Below are positions 1 to 11,459 of a stretch of DNA of 64,000 nt, piece by piece (within the stretch, counting starts at the first letter, position 1; every line of letters begins with the position of its first letter). This stretch comes from Bimuria novae-zelandiae CBS 107.79. Taxonomy: Eukaryota; Ascomycota; Dothideomycetes; Pleosporales; Didymosphaeriaceae. The DNA lies in the NCBI GenBank assembly GCA_010015655.1, contig ML976671.1, positions 932,533-996,532 of the forward strand, read 5' to 3'. The position numbers and the translations under genes are program-made. The notes beneath the pieces are model-generated. The model was not told where the DNA came from. It saw only the letters and a list, made by a program, of their open reading frames with translations, and ran no database searches.

Positions 1-2446
1 GGGAACGCCTTACTGCTGCATAGGACTGAAATGCTACTGCTGCCGAGCAGGCGCAGTCGTACGCTTTCTCCAATAAGGATGACGAAGGATTTGGCAATTC
101 GATGCGAACAAAGACTGATCTCAAGTTAACCTCGGCAGCTGAAAAGCGGCAGAGCAAAGAGACACAGATGTCGTCAAAGGCCCAATTGTAAGTGTCGGAG
201 AAGGAATCTGAGACAGAATGCGCAATTGTGAAACACTGCCCAGCTGTACTTATGCAGTACGTCTTTGTTGGATTCCCGTCTCCCAATTACCAGGTCGTAG
301 TAACCAAAACGCGTCCTATTAGGGCATAGTGGAACTGCGCTACGAAGTCATTAATTCTCCGTGATAGACCGATGATAGGAGGCATCACTAAATAGCTCAC
401 CATCCCAATTTATACTCTCGAAGATGCTAGGCTGTCATCGTGCGCGTTCGTTTTTCATTGATGGAGTATCTATCATTCCCGATGAACGCATGAACGAATT
501 CGTCTGTGGCCGCCAATGCGGCCTGTCCCAACGTTCCGTTAGATGCAGCCTATACGAAGCGTTTGACTTAGGTAAAAGTGGCTCACGTCAGCGGATCAAT
601 GGACTGTCGCACCGCTCATATGCAGGTACCCATTCTTCTCTTCGTCTTCGGGAATGCACCGGATCCGGAGTAGGGGGTCTTGCAGACTGCACGAAGTCAG
701 AGCATCTAGAAGAACGCCTGGGGTTCTTGAAATTCCACCTCTATACCAATAAGACGAGATATGTAGAACCGTGCCCTACACATGGTCTGGAAGCTGTTGA
801 GGCAAGGCCAACGAAAAAGGAACGACAACGTGGGGAAGGAGCTAGGCCGGCCATTGTCACGCCCGGGCGGCCACGACACCATCCCATCGCCATCGCTTCA
901 CATCTGCACACCCGAGTCTATTGATTCGGCCTTTCCCATTCGAGACGCATGGGAGATGCACGCGCTCTGTACGCGTTGATTGGTCTCTTACCGCTGGACA
1001 CTTGCCAGTGGTCGCATGAGTGTGCGCTCGTTCAGGCGCCGAACATGCGACATCATCAATTGTCACCACTCAGGCGTACAAATGTTATACCGAACTGAAA
1101 GCCACACTAATTGAGCATCAGTTGTCGCATAACCGTCAGAACCGCCGAATTTGGGCGGGCCACTAATGACGAGTCAATTGGCGCAGGAAATTTTCTACCT
1201 CCTAATGAGGCACAGCAGCAGCAGTTCGTCACGCAAACTTCCCTATGATAGGAGTATTGCGAGGTTACAGTTCGCATAGCTCACGAGCATTCACCGTCAT
1301 TGGCATAACGGTGCCGCTCCACGTTAGACGGGTGCCGTGACTCCCGACCACTCATAGACCAGAGCTGCGTCAAGCGCTGCTTTTCGCTGTGTGAACACGC
1401 CGTTCGTTCTAGCGAATGCCCACGCGATTCTGACGAACTGGTGGTCTTCAGCTCGTGATCTTCGAGCCAGCGCCTCTCGACGCGGTCAGCACAATCGTGG
1501 TACGTAATGCCATCTTCAAGGAGAAACATCAGGGTTGCCGTCACTCCGGTTGCTGTGGAGCCGCACCGTACAGTCGTGTTCTTCTCCATCTTAGGTTGTT
1601 TTCGTTCAGCAAACGATTGTGACTGTAGCGACAGCGATTCGAGCGGAGGTCGCGAGACCCGGCTTGCAAGAGCAACGAAAATCTGATAGTCGACGGCACT
1701 AAAATCGAGAGTAGCGAATTGCAAGCGGCCAAGCTGATGCCCTGGTCACTCTCGTGCAAGCCGACGTTGTCGGTCTAAGCGAATCCTGTTCCTGTCCCCC
1801 GGCACCCCTGGCTCGCCGCCACCATCTCTTAGCGCACTCTCATGCAGGATGCCCTAATCCTGGCCGACACAAGGCTCGTGCGAGGCAGGGATCCTCAGGG
1901 CTTGCAGGGGATCCAGTCTGGGGGTCAATGGATCGTCGCTTTGGATTGAAGACGGAAGGGGATGCCCCAACCAGAGCTCGAGCTCGCATGAGCTTTTCCC
2001 CTGGGGTCGCTGGAGCCATATTCGCTGCCGTAGCGCGACACCTACTTTATTGTGCTACATCCCGTCCTTCTACTTTCCTTCGCCTTGGACTCGTGAGCGC
2101 CCTATACCGACCATAGTTCTCATTCATTTTTTGCAAACCCTCCGAGCTCCACACATCCAGCCGATACTCGAACTCTATCGCTCGGTTGTTCATTCTACCG
2201 TCTGTCGCATGCTCAACGTCTTGCCAGTCCAACATCGTCCTCTGTTCCATCTTCCCGATATTTCGTCTCGACACTACGACTCCCTGGGTAATCGTGAGGA
2301 AGCCAAGCGTTTGACAGGGAAGATACTCGGTCGGCGTGCCTGGAAACGCTTGCTTCCGATACCGTTATTGATCCCATTCTGATCCAGTGTAAATCGCAAA
2401 TCTATGTTATCTCAGGCTCAGCGCACATCAGCGTGAGGTACAGGAC
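1..2446. other. intergenic, no supported gene
   Basis: Open frames exist on both strands, the longest about 166 codons, but none shows recognisable motifs, convincing splice sites linking exons, or a protein-like composition. The base composition is balanced, so this is not an AT-rich transposon relic. It could hold old degraded coding sequence or regulatory DNA of the downstream 7TM gene; I see nothing specific. Confidence 0.5.
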
Positions 2447-4166
2447 ATGGCGAACCTAACACTCTCATCACCTCTGCGAGGCCGGTGTCCAGCCCCCTTC
2501 TTTGATCAGTCAAACTTCGGCTTGGAAGGATGTACGTATACTGCCCAATTATCCTACTAGTTGACATGCTAACATAGCCAGCTGTCGAGGGAAGATTCTG
2601 TGCTCCCATCCCCCAACTAGGAGAAGGTTTAGCATGCTGTTTGCCTTGCCCCGCCACCGACTACCTGTATCCTAAGGACTTCAAAAGTTGGTATCGCGCT
2701 GCGGAAGCCCTGAACCTGGCCGGTTTGGTGTGCATGGTCTTCCTGATAATATCCTTCGTAATCCTCCCCGCCGAGCAAACACGACGGCACTACCTCAGCT
2801 ACTGCTTGATCATTGCTGCAATATTCTTGGAGGTGGGTAGAGATCCACACAGTTCAGTATATGTACTGACGCACAGTAGCTCGGATTCGTAATACCATTT
2901 GGCGCACGGCCAGAACAGTGCTACGATGAGATTACACCAAGCGACATGTACTCGAATCTTACTTGCGCGTTCTCTGGTGCCTTCCTGATCGCTGGCGGCA
3001 TGTCGATAGCAGTATGGAGTAAGATCAATCTTCAAAGGCGCGTTGAGCTTTACTAACTGTAACAAGTCTTCATCCGCGCCTTGTCCATGCATCTCCAGAT
3101 ATGCTGGGACGTCATGCCTGGGAAAAGATTCTTCTACTGGTCACAAGGTCTTGGCTGGACTGTTGCGGCCGCTTTTTTTACGGCTACCATCACTGCGACG
3201 GGTGTCTCATTCCGTTTTGGCGACGTTTGCCACGTCAATGCTGCTCATTCGCTCGAGGATTTCTGGGGTCCGCTCCTCGCCATTTCTGGAGCTGCAACAC
3301 TTGTCCAACTCGGAACGTTCGCCTACTGTATCAAGGTCTATCTCCAAAGCATGTGGAACGACGACCAGACAGAGACGCAGAGCAGTATGGGACTGCCATC
3401 GTACACCACCAGCGTGAAAACCCGGTCACCGCGAGCCATCTACCGCCGCGTGCGTAAGGTTGTCTATCTACAATGGCGCGGCATCCTCATCGTTGTTTTC
3501 ATCCTGGTCGACGTCATATTCTTTTCCGTCGTATTCATTTGGCTCAACTCGGTCTCATCCCACGCTTCCGGCGATATCGAGCTGGCGATGCCTTTCCTCC
3601 TGTGTCTCGTATCGAATCCTGTCGACCATGAAAAATGCACGCCGCTCGCGGAGCGACTGTTTGTCAACAAATCAACTGTGCTCGCGGTCCTGATCATGTT
3701 ATCTTTGGCTGGCCTTCAGACCTTCATCCTCCTGGCACGCGTTTCCATGTTTAAAGGGTGGGTGGATTGGGTCAAGTACAAGTTCGGCAGCAAGCGGGAG
3801 TTCGTCTCTCTCGACGCCCACAAGTATGCGGTCGGTAACCACCAATTCGAGTTGACGCACGTTACCCCGAACATTGCGGCCTACCCAGAGATTCCCCAGA
3901 GCGCGGTCACGAGCCCGACCAGTCCAAAGGAAAAGGAAGACTTCGACCCCTACCAACAATCGGGCACGCGCACTCCCGACTACCTCAGCAAGGAAGCCGC
4001 ACGCGGATACACGTCACCCACCCTTAGCTTCTCTACCCCTCGTAGACCATCGCAGGCTGTCTTTGGTGGCGAATGGGATCCACGCGCCACTCACGCCAGA
4101 GGGGGGCTCGGGTTCCACCCTCCGTTATCACACGAAGAGGATTACCGTGAAGATAACAAGATATGA
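2447..4166 (+). CDS. fungal Frizzled/Smoothened-like 7TM receptor
   Basis: Predicted membrane protein of 524 residues resembling the fungal Frizzled/Smoothened-domain (PF01534-like) family. Exons inferred from splice signals: 2447-2531, 2582-2832, 2880-3018 and 3067-4166; the introns are 47-50 nt and the phases agree throughout. The N-terminus carries a short Cys-rich extracellular part (CAPIP, CCLPCP, then TDYLYP). About seven hydrophobic segments follow, starting near residue 65 (ALNLAGLVCMVFLIISFVIL) and ending near residue 380. The last 140 residues are a hydrophilic, Ser/Thr/Pro-rich cytoplasmic tail with many SP/TP sites. Animal Frizzled-type cysteine-rich domains are absent, as is usual in these fungal proteins. 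Signalling partner and ligand are unknown. The first exon is the least certain because it is short and chosen from one ATG in good phase. Confidence 0.8.
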
Positions 4167-7107
4167 GCCTCGACGAACCAATTCTCATTTCCTAAAGGAG
4201 CTGGACGAAGCATTAGTCTACAAAACCTAGGCGGCTCGCTCGATGTTCCTGCCTTCGGCTTACACCCACACTCGCTTATCTAACGAATTCGAGTACCTTT
4301 GGTCAATAGCGGTCCTGATGCCTCAGCTTATGTGGAAAGCGATTTATGGAAGTATTTCTCGCCACACTTCAACACTTCCATGCCGTTAAAGGCAGCGGCT
4401 GGGGCATTGCACGTCAGAGCTATCCCAGCTACGGGCTCATGGTTACCATGATTTTACGCAATTCGCCTTCATGAAAGAGGCCTGAACAATGTGTCTCAAA
4501 AACCTCAACAGGTGACAACCTTCACCTTACTCCGAAAGGGTCGGATTGCCTCGCGTCTTTTGCGCAACATTATTGTACTACATTTTGGCTCATCGCCAGG
4601 GTCACGTTCTCTCTATGCAACTACATTCGCATTGTCTTCTTGTTCGGGAGAGCGAGGCGTACTGTTCTACGTTCACGCATATCCGTCCATCTTCCTCCGT
4701 TACGTAATCACTTAGCCTACGGTCTTACCTGCATGTCTGGGCGCACTCAAAATCACTTTCCTTGTTGTACTTTTGGCATTTTCACTCGCCAATCCACGGC
4801 TACGTTCCGCATCGTATTGCATGAAGGCCTTCTTCCATACCAGTCGCGTCACAGGAGCCGCTTTCTTCCGCGCATAATGTGCCAAGCGTCACTGTACTGC
4901 ATATATACTTTGACACGGCTAGCATAGCATCCGCTTGTATGCGCCCTCTCAACCAACCAAATAAAAACATTCAAAAATTGAAACATATTCGCTTGGAAGT
5001 TTTTGCTTAGTGTACCCATTCGAGTCAATGGGCCCTCGTACCATAGTTAGACCTTCATCACCAATCCCCGCCATCTCGAGCGACGCGAGATGCACAGAAT
5101 TTTACATGAATAAACACTATGGATAAAATGTGCGCGCCATTCTGCTCGCTTGGCACCTAAGTTACGCCCTGCCATAATACCCCAGCCGGCGCCAGCGTGC
5201 GATCCTCCACTGCCAGAACCGACGAGGGTCGCGCAAAAGGCGAAATGGGGATGCGCACGTACTTCGGTGAACGCTTTCTCCAGGGCAGTTTAGACTTGGC
5301 AGGAGCTTGAGGCTAGCTCGAGACCGGGTGGTCTTTCCAGTTGGTGCTGACGATCAGGCACAAAAGGCGGATGGCTTGAGCGTGTCGTCTGCCACTTTCG
5401 AAGGACTGGGCAGCACTGTCAGCACTACGTTCCGCGCTGGTGGTTTTGACAAGGGTTGGCTGGTTGGAGGTTCGTGCTTGTTGAGAGCGTGTTCGGCAAG
5501 CGATTTTGACACAGGCGCGCACGCGGATGAATGTCTTCGCCAATGTACCCACCCATACAAACTGCATGGTCACGAGTTCGCGACGTAATGCACGAATCTT
5601 CCAAGGCGGCGACTTACGCCTTCACCAAAAGCGTTCAACGTTGCATACAGCCGGCTGTGCCCAGGTGGTGCCTGCGCCGAGCATCATAGCAAAGGATCGA
5701 CTAATCCTCCGACTACGGCACCCTTCCCATCCATCGTGATCCTCCTCCCCTCTGACCTCCCAAATGGGAGCTCTAAGATGAGCGATCGTATGTACTGCGT
5801 CATTTCCCGTTGCGAGGATTGAGTCGCGTGTTTTCGAGAACTGCGCCAGAAGACGACGCTGCAGGACGCGACGCGGAGTCACGCCCGTTACGGGTTAAAA
5901 GCGCCGACGTTATAGCCCAAGGGTCGGCTATTTTCGCAGCGAGCTTGGGATGCAGTATGGTTTTGACGCGTCGTGGCGCGCGGGAGAAGGCTCCAAGTAC
6001 CTCGAACATGGTTTTTGGTTTGTTATTGTTTGGATTATGGGATAGAGTTTGTGAGGCTTAGAAAATCGAGATGAGCGAGATAACGGCCCGTTATGAATCA
6101 TCCGACATTGAGTTCAAGGATAACATCCAACGGCTCGCTTGAGGAAGACCGGTGGTAGAAGTTGTCGTTGATGAAATGAAATGAGGGTTTGTTGGGGGCA
6201 CGGTAGCCTCTGCGGTAACTGGCAAGCGACATGTTCTTAGATGCTCTTCGAGGGAGACGAAGCTACCTGGCAGGCAACCTCCACTCGCACACTGCATGCG
6301 ATCCGTCCCTTTGCACCTCAGCTATCGTCGATGGCGCAATAACGACTCTGGGCTATCAAGGCCACGAGCGGTGGGCCGCGTGATTGACAGGCCGTTCCCG
6401 CAGCCCACTTGACCGTTTTGGAAATGGCGCCCTTTGAACTTCATGCGGTGGAGTCCGCCCAGCACCCAAACGACGCTGGTGGAGCAAAACCGTCAGCAAC
6501 AGGTCAGCAACAGGTCAGCAACTGCATTGGGTGCCGGTGAAGACTCAGTAGAGGCCCGAGTCGCTCGGCGTGGAAGTCGTGTAGTTCAATTTTTCTGAAA
6601 CCGTCGACTGCCCCACCTCGACGGTACCGAGAAGGAGCCAGTCTTTCTAGCGCGTTTGAAAGACTGAATCCTTTGCGACGGTCCTTCTTTACTCTTTTTT
6701 GAAAAGGAAAAGAATCCGCTGTCGGTATTGTGAAACACCAGGCTGTCTTCACCTTGTGGTCAGTGTGGCGGTTGCGGGCCGCTGGTGCTGCTTGCACATG
6801 CATGATAACCCCGACGTGTCTCGGCACATTAGAATCCGGGAACCATACAGTGACGGCCATTCGTTCATGGTACGGTACGGACCGATAGAACTGGAAGATG
6901 AACTTGGTAATCACGAGAAGCACGCGCAACAGATACGTGCCGCCGACTATGGCGAATTCAAAGTGGCATATTGCGACGACAGGCTAATCAACCCCACAGG
7001 CAGAAGAATGGGGGACCTCTCGCCTTGGTTGATACGGCGAAGTATCCAGCCACCTTCCCAAGCGCTACTGTCCTGCAAACTGCATTTGTTCCACTCTCAC
7101 ACTCATA
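4167..7107. other. intergenic, no supported gene
   Basis: About 2.9 kb without a supported gene. The open frames (longest about 141 codons near 6504-6929 on minus) show no family motifs and no coherent exon chain. A short tandem of an 11-bp word (aacaggtcagc) occurs around 6494-6522. The last few hundred bases presumably include the promoter of the dehydrogenase that starts at 7108. Confidence 0.5.
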
Positions 7108-9066
7108 ATGGGTGGTGGTGAAATTACGAAGCGGGGTAAGGGCCTCGTCGTCCTTGCCGTCAAAACCTTTCCAGAGGACGCAGTAAAGGAGACGCTTGCG
7201 GAAATCAAAGAGGAATTCCCGGATCTCGAGTTCCATTACATTTGGCCGAAATTCGAGGTCAAGAAGAATGACATGCCCGATTCCGATGTGGAGGTGCCAG
7301 CAGGTAAGTGCTGCTACCCCGCCACCAGACTTCATGGTTACCCCCGTGGACAACCGCAAACCCTGTGATCGCAATCCTCTCAACTATTCCTCTACATTCA
7401 ATTTCGGTACTGTACCTGACGCTCCTACTAGACCTTCTCAAGCGTATCAACGTTCTCGTCACCTACTCGTGGCTTCCCGAAAAGGAATCCGAAATCCCCA
7501 ATATCAAATTCATCCAATTCGTCTCCGCCGGTACCAACCATGTATCAAAGCACCCCATCTACACCGACACCAAGATCCCACTTTGCAACGCAAGCGGTGT
7601 CCACGGTCCGCAGATTGCCGAATGGGTCGTCATGACAGATCTCATCCACAACCACAACTATCTTTACCTGTACGAGAAGCAACGCAAGAAAGAGTGGAAG
7701 CACAGTAATGGCGAGATAAGCTCACAAGACAACGTCGGTCGGACCGTAGGGATCCTGGGATACGGCAGTATTGGACGACAGGGTAAGTTGCTCGTTCGTT
7801 ATGCACGTCTTACTGCCCCCTTCGTGGATCCACCGCTGCATATCCCGCCTAAAGCTGCAGTAAGGCTGCAGTGAGACGAGCACATAGGGCGACTGCAAGG
7901 CCACCGTATATTATCCAAGGCGTGCCAATACGTCGCTGCGGTCACGACGTGTCAAGAAGCTTTCCACACGGACATTTCTGTCAGCTTGAGCATGGATTTC
8001 GCGACGCCGCAGACGCACGCATCCTCCAACGCACGTACATGCAGCACGACGCAATACCTTGCTCAAACCAAACGCCTCGCGCGTCCTTCCGCAGCCCTCG
8101 ACTCAACTGCCGGAATCCTTCACCTTCCCTCCATCTCACCCTTAAAATCCCATATACCCAGGCATGACCGCAGCACTCCCCGCCCCGCCCCTTTCACCGG
8201 ACTTCCCCCTCCTCTTCGCATACCCTCTCGCACCCCAATCCCACGTGTGTGGTACTATAGCTAACATGTCGCCCAGTCGCCCGAGTGGCCAAAGCCATGG
8301 GGATGAAAGTCCTCGCGTACACGGCGTCGCCGCGTAAGACGCCCGAGTCGAAGCGCGATACGGGCTTCATCGTGCCCGGGACCGGCGATGCCGAGGGCGA
8401 GTTCCCGGATGCGTGGTACAGCGGGCTGGACAAGAAGAGCCTGCACGCGTTTTTGAAGCTGAAGATTGACTTGTTGGTGTTGGCTGTGCCGTTGACGTAC
8501 GTCGCCTTTTCCCTTTTTTCTTGAGGTGAAGCTGGACAGGGAGGGGTGGAGTGGGTGAAAGCAGGCGCGATGCATGCGCGTGGAAGCGCTGGAAGAGGTT
8601 GCTTGTTGTTCATTATGGATATGGACAACCCCGTCTACGTCTAACACCACACACACCCTCCTCCCTCTCACCACCCCTCAAGCTAAACCCTACCCCTAAC
8701 TAACCCCCCAACAGCCCACAAACAACGCACTTCCTCTCAACCCCCGAATTCGCCCTCCTCGCTGCCAACCCCACGCGCACCTACATCGCCAACATCGCGC
8801 GGGGCGCCATAATCGACCAACCCGCCCTCGTGCACGCGTTGCACGCTGGACAAATCGCGGGTGCGGCCCTGGACGTGACGGACCCGGAGCCGCTGCCCAA
8901 GGACGACCCGCTGTGGGACGCGCCGAATGTGCTGATTACGCCGCATGTGAGCGGGGTGACGAGTACGACGGGGGAGCGCTGCTTTCAGGTTGTGAGGGAG
9001 AATCTGAGGAGGGTGAGGGATGGGAGGGGGTTGGTAAACGAGGTGGATAGGGGGAGGGGGTATTAG
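7108..9066 (+). CDS. D-isomer-specific 2-hydroxyacid dehydrogenase
   Basis: NAD(P)-dependent D-2-hydroxyacid dehydrogenase, 372 residues, which should interconvert a 2-keto acid and a D-2-hydroxy acid in the cytosol. Exons: 7108-7303, 7432-7782, 8277-8496 and 8715-9066, all phase-consistent. The nucleotide-binding motif GYGSIGRQ sits near residue 178, with the spliced continuation VARVAKAMGMKV. The catalytic trio of the family is visible: Arg in IANIARGAII, Glu in DVTDPEPLP and His in ITPHVSG. N-terminal substrate-domain motifs (FVSAGTNHV, GVHGPQIAEW) are also present. The exact substrate cannot be read from sequence; the closest well-known relatives are glyoxylate/hydroxypyruvate reductase-like fungal enzymes. 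Intron 2 (494 nt) and intron 3 (218 nt) are much longer than other introns in the window. Confidence 0.92.
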
Positions 9067-9410
9067 GGAGATGGGAGAAGATAGATTAGCTTGAGATATG
9101 AATGTATGAGGACAGCAGGTCCAATTGCGCTGGAGATGTAGAAATGTGGTGCTCAGTTATGCTGTGAAGCGTCTGCCCTACGGAAAGATCAGTTCTCACT
9201 TCTGTGGGAAATAGATGTAAGTTAGAATTCTCCTTATTTGTCACAAACGTTAGGGCATGAAACCACGCTGTTGTCCAGAGCAGAACGAATACTTGGGTAT
9301 CCACCGTCTATCCTGCCGTCATCCTTCACAAACCCTCAAACAACACCCCTACTTTTTGAAAACATATTCGTACATGCTCTCCACGCGCCTTCCTCCCTCT
9401 CACCGTGTAA

Positions 9411-10164
9411 TCACCTCCCACCCCGACTAAACCAATTGCTCACCATGCCGCTCGCCAAATTCCTCGCCAGACCCGACCCATACATGGCATTCGACGCGAA
9501 GCCCGTAGCATGGCTGAACTTATCGCAGCGCGAGTACGCCAGCGCATTCGTGAGCGTAAGCACGAGGGCGATGACTAGATCATGTCATGTCAGTCCTGTC
9601 CCCTCTTCTGCGAAAAGCTGTTGCACTCACCAACCAACGTCAACCAAATAAACTCCAACCCCACGAGCGCCACAATGGCCAACAACACCCACAGCACGGG
9701 CTGCGCATACAGCGCGATCCAGAAAAACCGCTTATCCGTCGCATTAATCTCCCTTCCTTCCCCGGCGCTTTCAAACACCCAGCGCGAATCGCCGGTCGAA
9801 GTGTCGACCTCGTTCCACCAGCGCAGCCCGACGAGGCGGCGCCCCGCAATGTTCTTGAGGTAGTAGAAGTCGGCGGCGAGGAGGAGGATGGTGATGATGA
9901 AGATGAGGACGAAGTTGGAGGTGAAGAGGCGGAGGCCGAAGAGGTAGGTTAGGAGGGAGGCTGGAAATGCCCCCTTGTTAGTTACCCATCTTTATATTCT
10001 AGTATTCTTATGAGGTGATGGGAGAGTGGGTGGTATGGGTGGTATGGGTGGTTTGGGGAGGACGCACAGATACGGAAGCAGAGGAAGGTGAGCAGCGTTA
10101 TGGGGTGGCTGCTGAGGCGCCAGCTCAGCGAGCCCGCGGCGGGCGTCTGCTGTGCGGGTTCCAT
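9411..10164 (-). CDS. TVP23: Golgi apparatus membrane protein TVP23
   Basis: Small four-helix Golgi membrane protein of 196 residues, the TVP23 family found in late-Golgi (Tlg2-containing) vesicles. Exons on the minus strand: 10164-10068, 9960-9631 and 9574-9411, with introns of 107 and 56 nt and matching phases. Family signatures are plain: [16 protein letters not shown] near residue 17, [22 protein letters not shown] and [14 protein letters not shown] in the middle, and [18 protein letters not shown] near the C-terminus. The length matches fungal orthologues. It is divergently arranged with the CitE-like gene at 10400. Confidence 0.95.
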
Positions 10165-10399
10165 GCTATTGCGAGTTTTTGGGGAGGGAGAGCGGGAGCT
10201 GTGAAGGCAGTGAAACTAGCTGGTGGTAAGCTTCACGTGTCCGCTTTGGCCGGGGACGCGGTGCGTCGGTGGTCGGTGCTTCCCCGCGTCGTTGCCGATG
10301 TAGTGGAAGACAGCGACAGCGACAGCGACAGCGATTGTGCTTCCTACATTCCATTCCTTAGTTGCAAGACGATATGATGATTTAGATGTAGAGATAATT
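10165..10399. promoter_or_regulatory. shared divergent promoter, TVP23 / CitE-like
   Basis: This 235-bp gap separates two divergently transcribed start codons, so both promoters must lie here or overlap. It holds a short tandem of the hexamer gacagc (about 10310-10334). No TATA box or named operator can be claimed. Confidence 0.5.
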
Positions 10400-11428
10400 A
10401 TGACTATGGCTACCTCTAGGAACATAATCCGCCGCGCGCTCATGTACGGTACGCCTTCCGCTCCTGCCACAGCTACAACGAACGGCTCACACTCAACAGT
10501 CCCAAGCTCTTCAAAGAAGATGCTGGAAAAGACGTCCACCATGCACGTCGATACGGTAGCCTACGACCTCGAGGACTCCGTCGCACCGCACATGAAAGAG
10601 GAAGCACGCCATAACCTCCGCGACATCCTATCTCGACCCAAACCACCCTCCATCAAGGAGTTGTGCGTGCGCATAAACAGCGTCGACACCGGTCTCGCCC
10701 TCGACGACCTCACCTCCGTCCTCAAAGGCGAATACCTCGACGCGATTATGCTGCCCAAGTGCGAGTCCGCCGCAGACCTCCACTTCGTCACCGACGTAAT
10801 ACGGCACATGCTGCCTGAGCGACACCCCGCGAATGGCCTGCAGAAGGAAGGTGTGAAGCCGCCGATATCCATAATAGCCCTGGTCGAGAGCGCGAAGAGT
10901 ATACAGAATCTGGCCGAGATATGCAAGGCGAGTCCGTACCTGTCAGGTCTGGTGTTTGCCGCAGAGGATTTTGCAAAGGACATGAGCATAACGCGGACGC
11001 CGAGCCTGACAGAGTTCCTGTATGCGAGAAGCGCCATTGCGACACATGCTAGAGCTGCGGGGCTGCCGTCCACAATCGACTTGGTGTGTACCGCGTACAA
11101 GGGACCGGAGGGTCTGAAGACGCTGGAGGAAGAGTGCTTGAATGGGAAACGCATGGGCTTCAACGGGAAGCAGTGCATCCACCCGAGCCAAATTGAGGTG
11201 TGCCAGCGTACATTTGCGCCGGGAGAGGCCGAGGTGGAGTGGTCAGCGAGGATTGTAATTGCAGATGAGAAGGCGAGCAAAGCAGGCCGTGGCGCATGGA
11301 CCTTGGAAGGAAAGATGATCGACGTGCCTGTCGTCAAGAAGGCGCGAGCCGTGTTAGAGAGAGCGACGCTATGCGAGATTGACGTGGACGCTGTGAGAGA
11401 AAAGTGGAAGGACCAAGAGCCCGAGTAG
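10400..11428 (+). CDS. CitE-like lyase (HpcH/HpaI aldolase family)
   Basis: Citrate-lyase-beta-like protein of the HpcH/HpaI aldolase superfamily, related to mitochondrial CLYBL (citramalyl-CoA lyase) and bacterial CitE; likely cleaves or forms a short acyl-CoA adduct. The open frame runs straight through, but a 51-nt stop-free intron (10449-10499, donor gtacgc, acceptor aacag) almost certainly interrupts it. Splicing gives RRALMYV PSSSKKMLEK, the family start, where the unspliced protein has an unexplained low-complexity insert. The spliced product is 325 residues. Metal-binding acids are in ALVESAKS and FAAEDFA, and the CoA-binding Arg in CVRINS. The start is the first ATG; in-frame codons continue upstream without ATG. 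Confidence 0.88.
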   Translation: MTMATSRNIIRRALMYGTPSAPATATTNGSHSTVPSSSKKMLEKTSTMHVDTVAYDLEDSVAPHMKEEARHNLRDILSRPKPPSIKELCVRINSVDTGLALDDLTSVLKGEYLDAIMLPKCESAADLHFVTDVIRHMLPERHPANGLQKEGVKPPISIIALVESAKSIQNLAEICKASPYLSGLVFAAEDFAKDMSITRTPSLTEFLYARSAIATHARAAGLPSTIDLVCTAYKGPEGLKTLEEECLNGKRMGFNGKQCIHPSQIEVCQRTFAPGEAEVEWSARIVIADEKASKAGRGAWTLEGKMIDVPVVKKARAVLERATLCEIDVDAVREKWKDQEPE

Positions 11429-11459
11429 CAGGTATGTTATAGTACATTTGACTGGGTAT

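Noticed and set aside
424..924. 166-codon open frame on plus
   Set aside because: No motif, no supporting splice partners and mixed composition; likely chance.
6504..7121. Overlapping 140-codon frames on both strands upstream of the dehydrogenase
   Set aside because: Neither shows family motifs; probably 5' leader or intergenic sequence.
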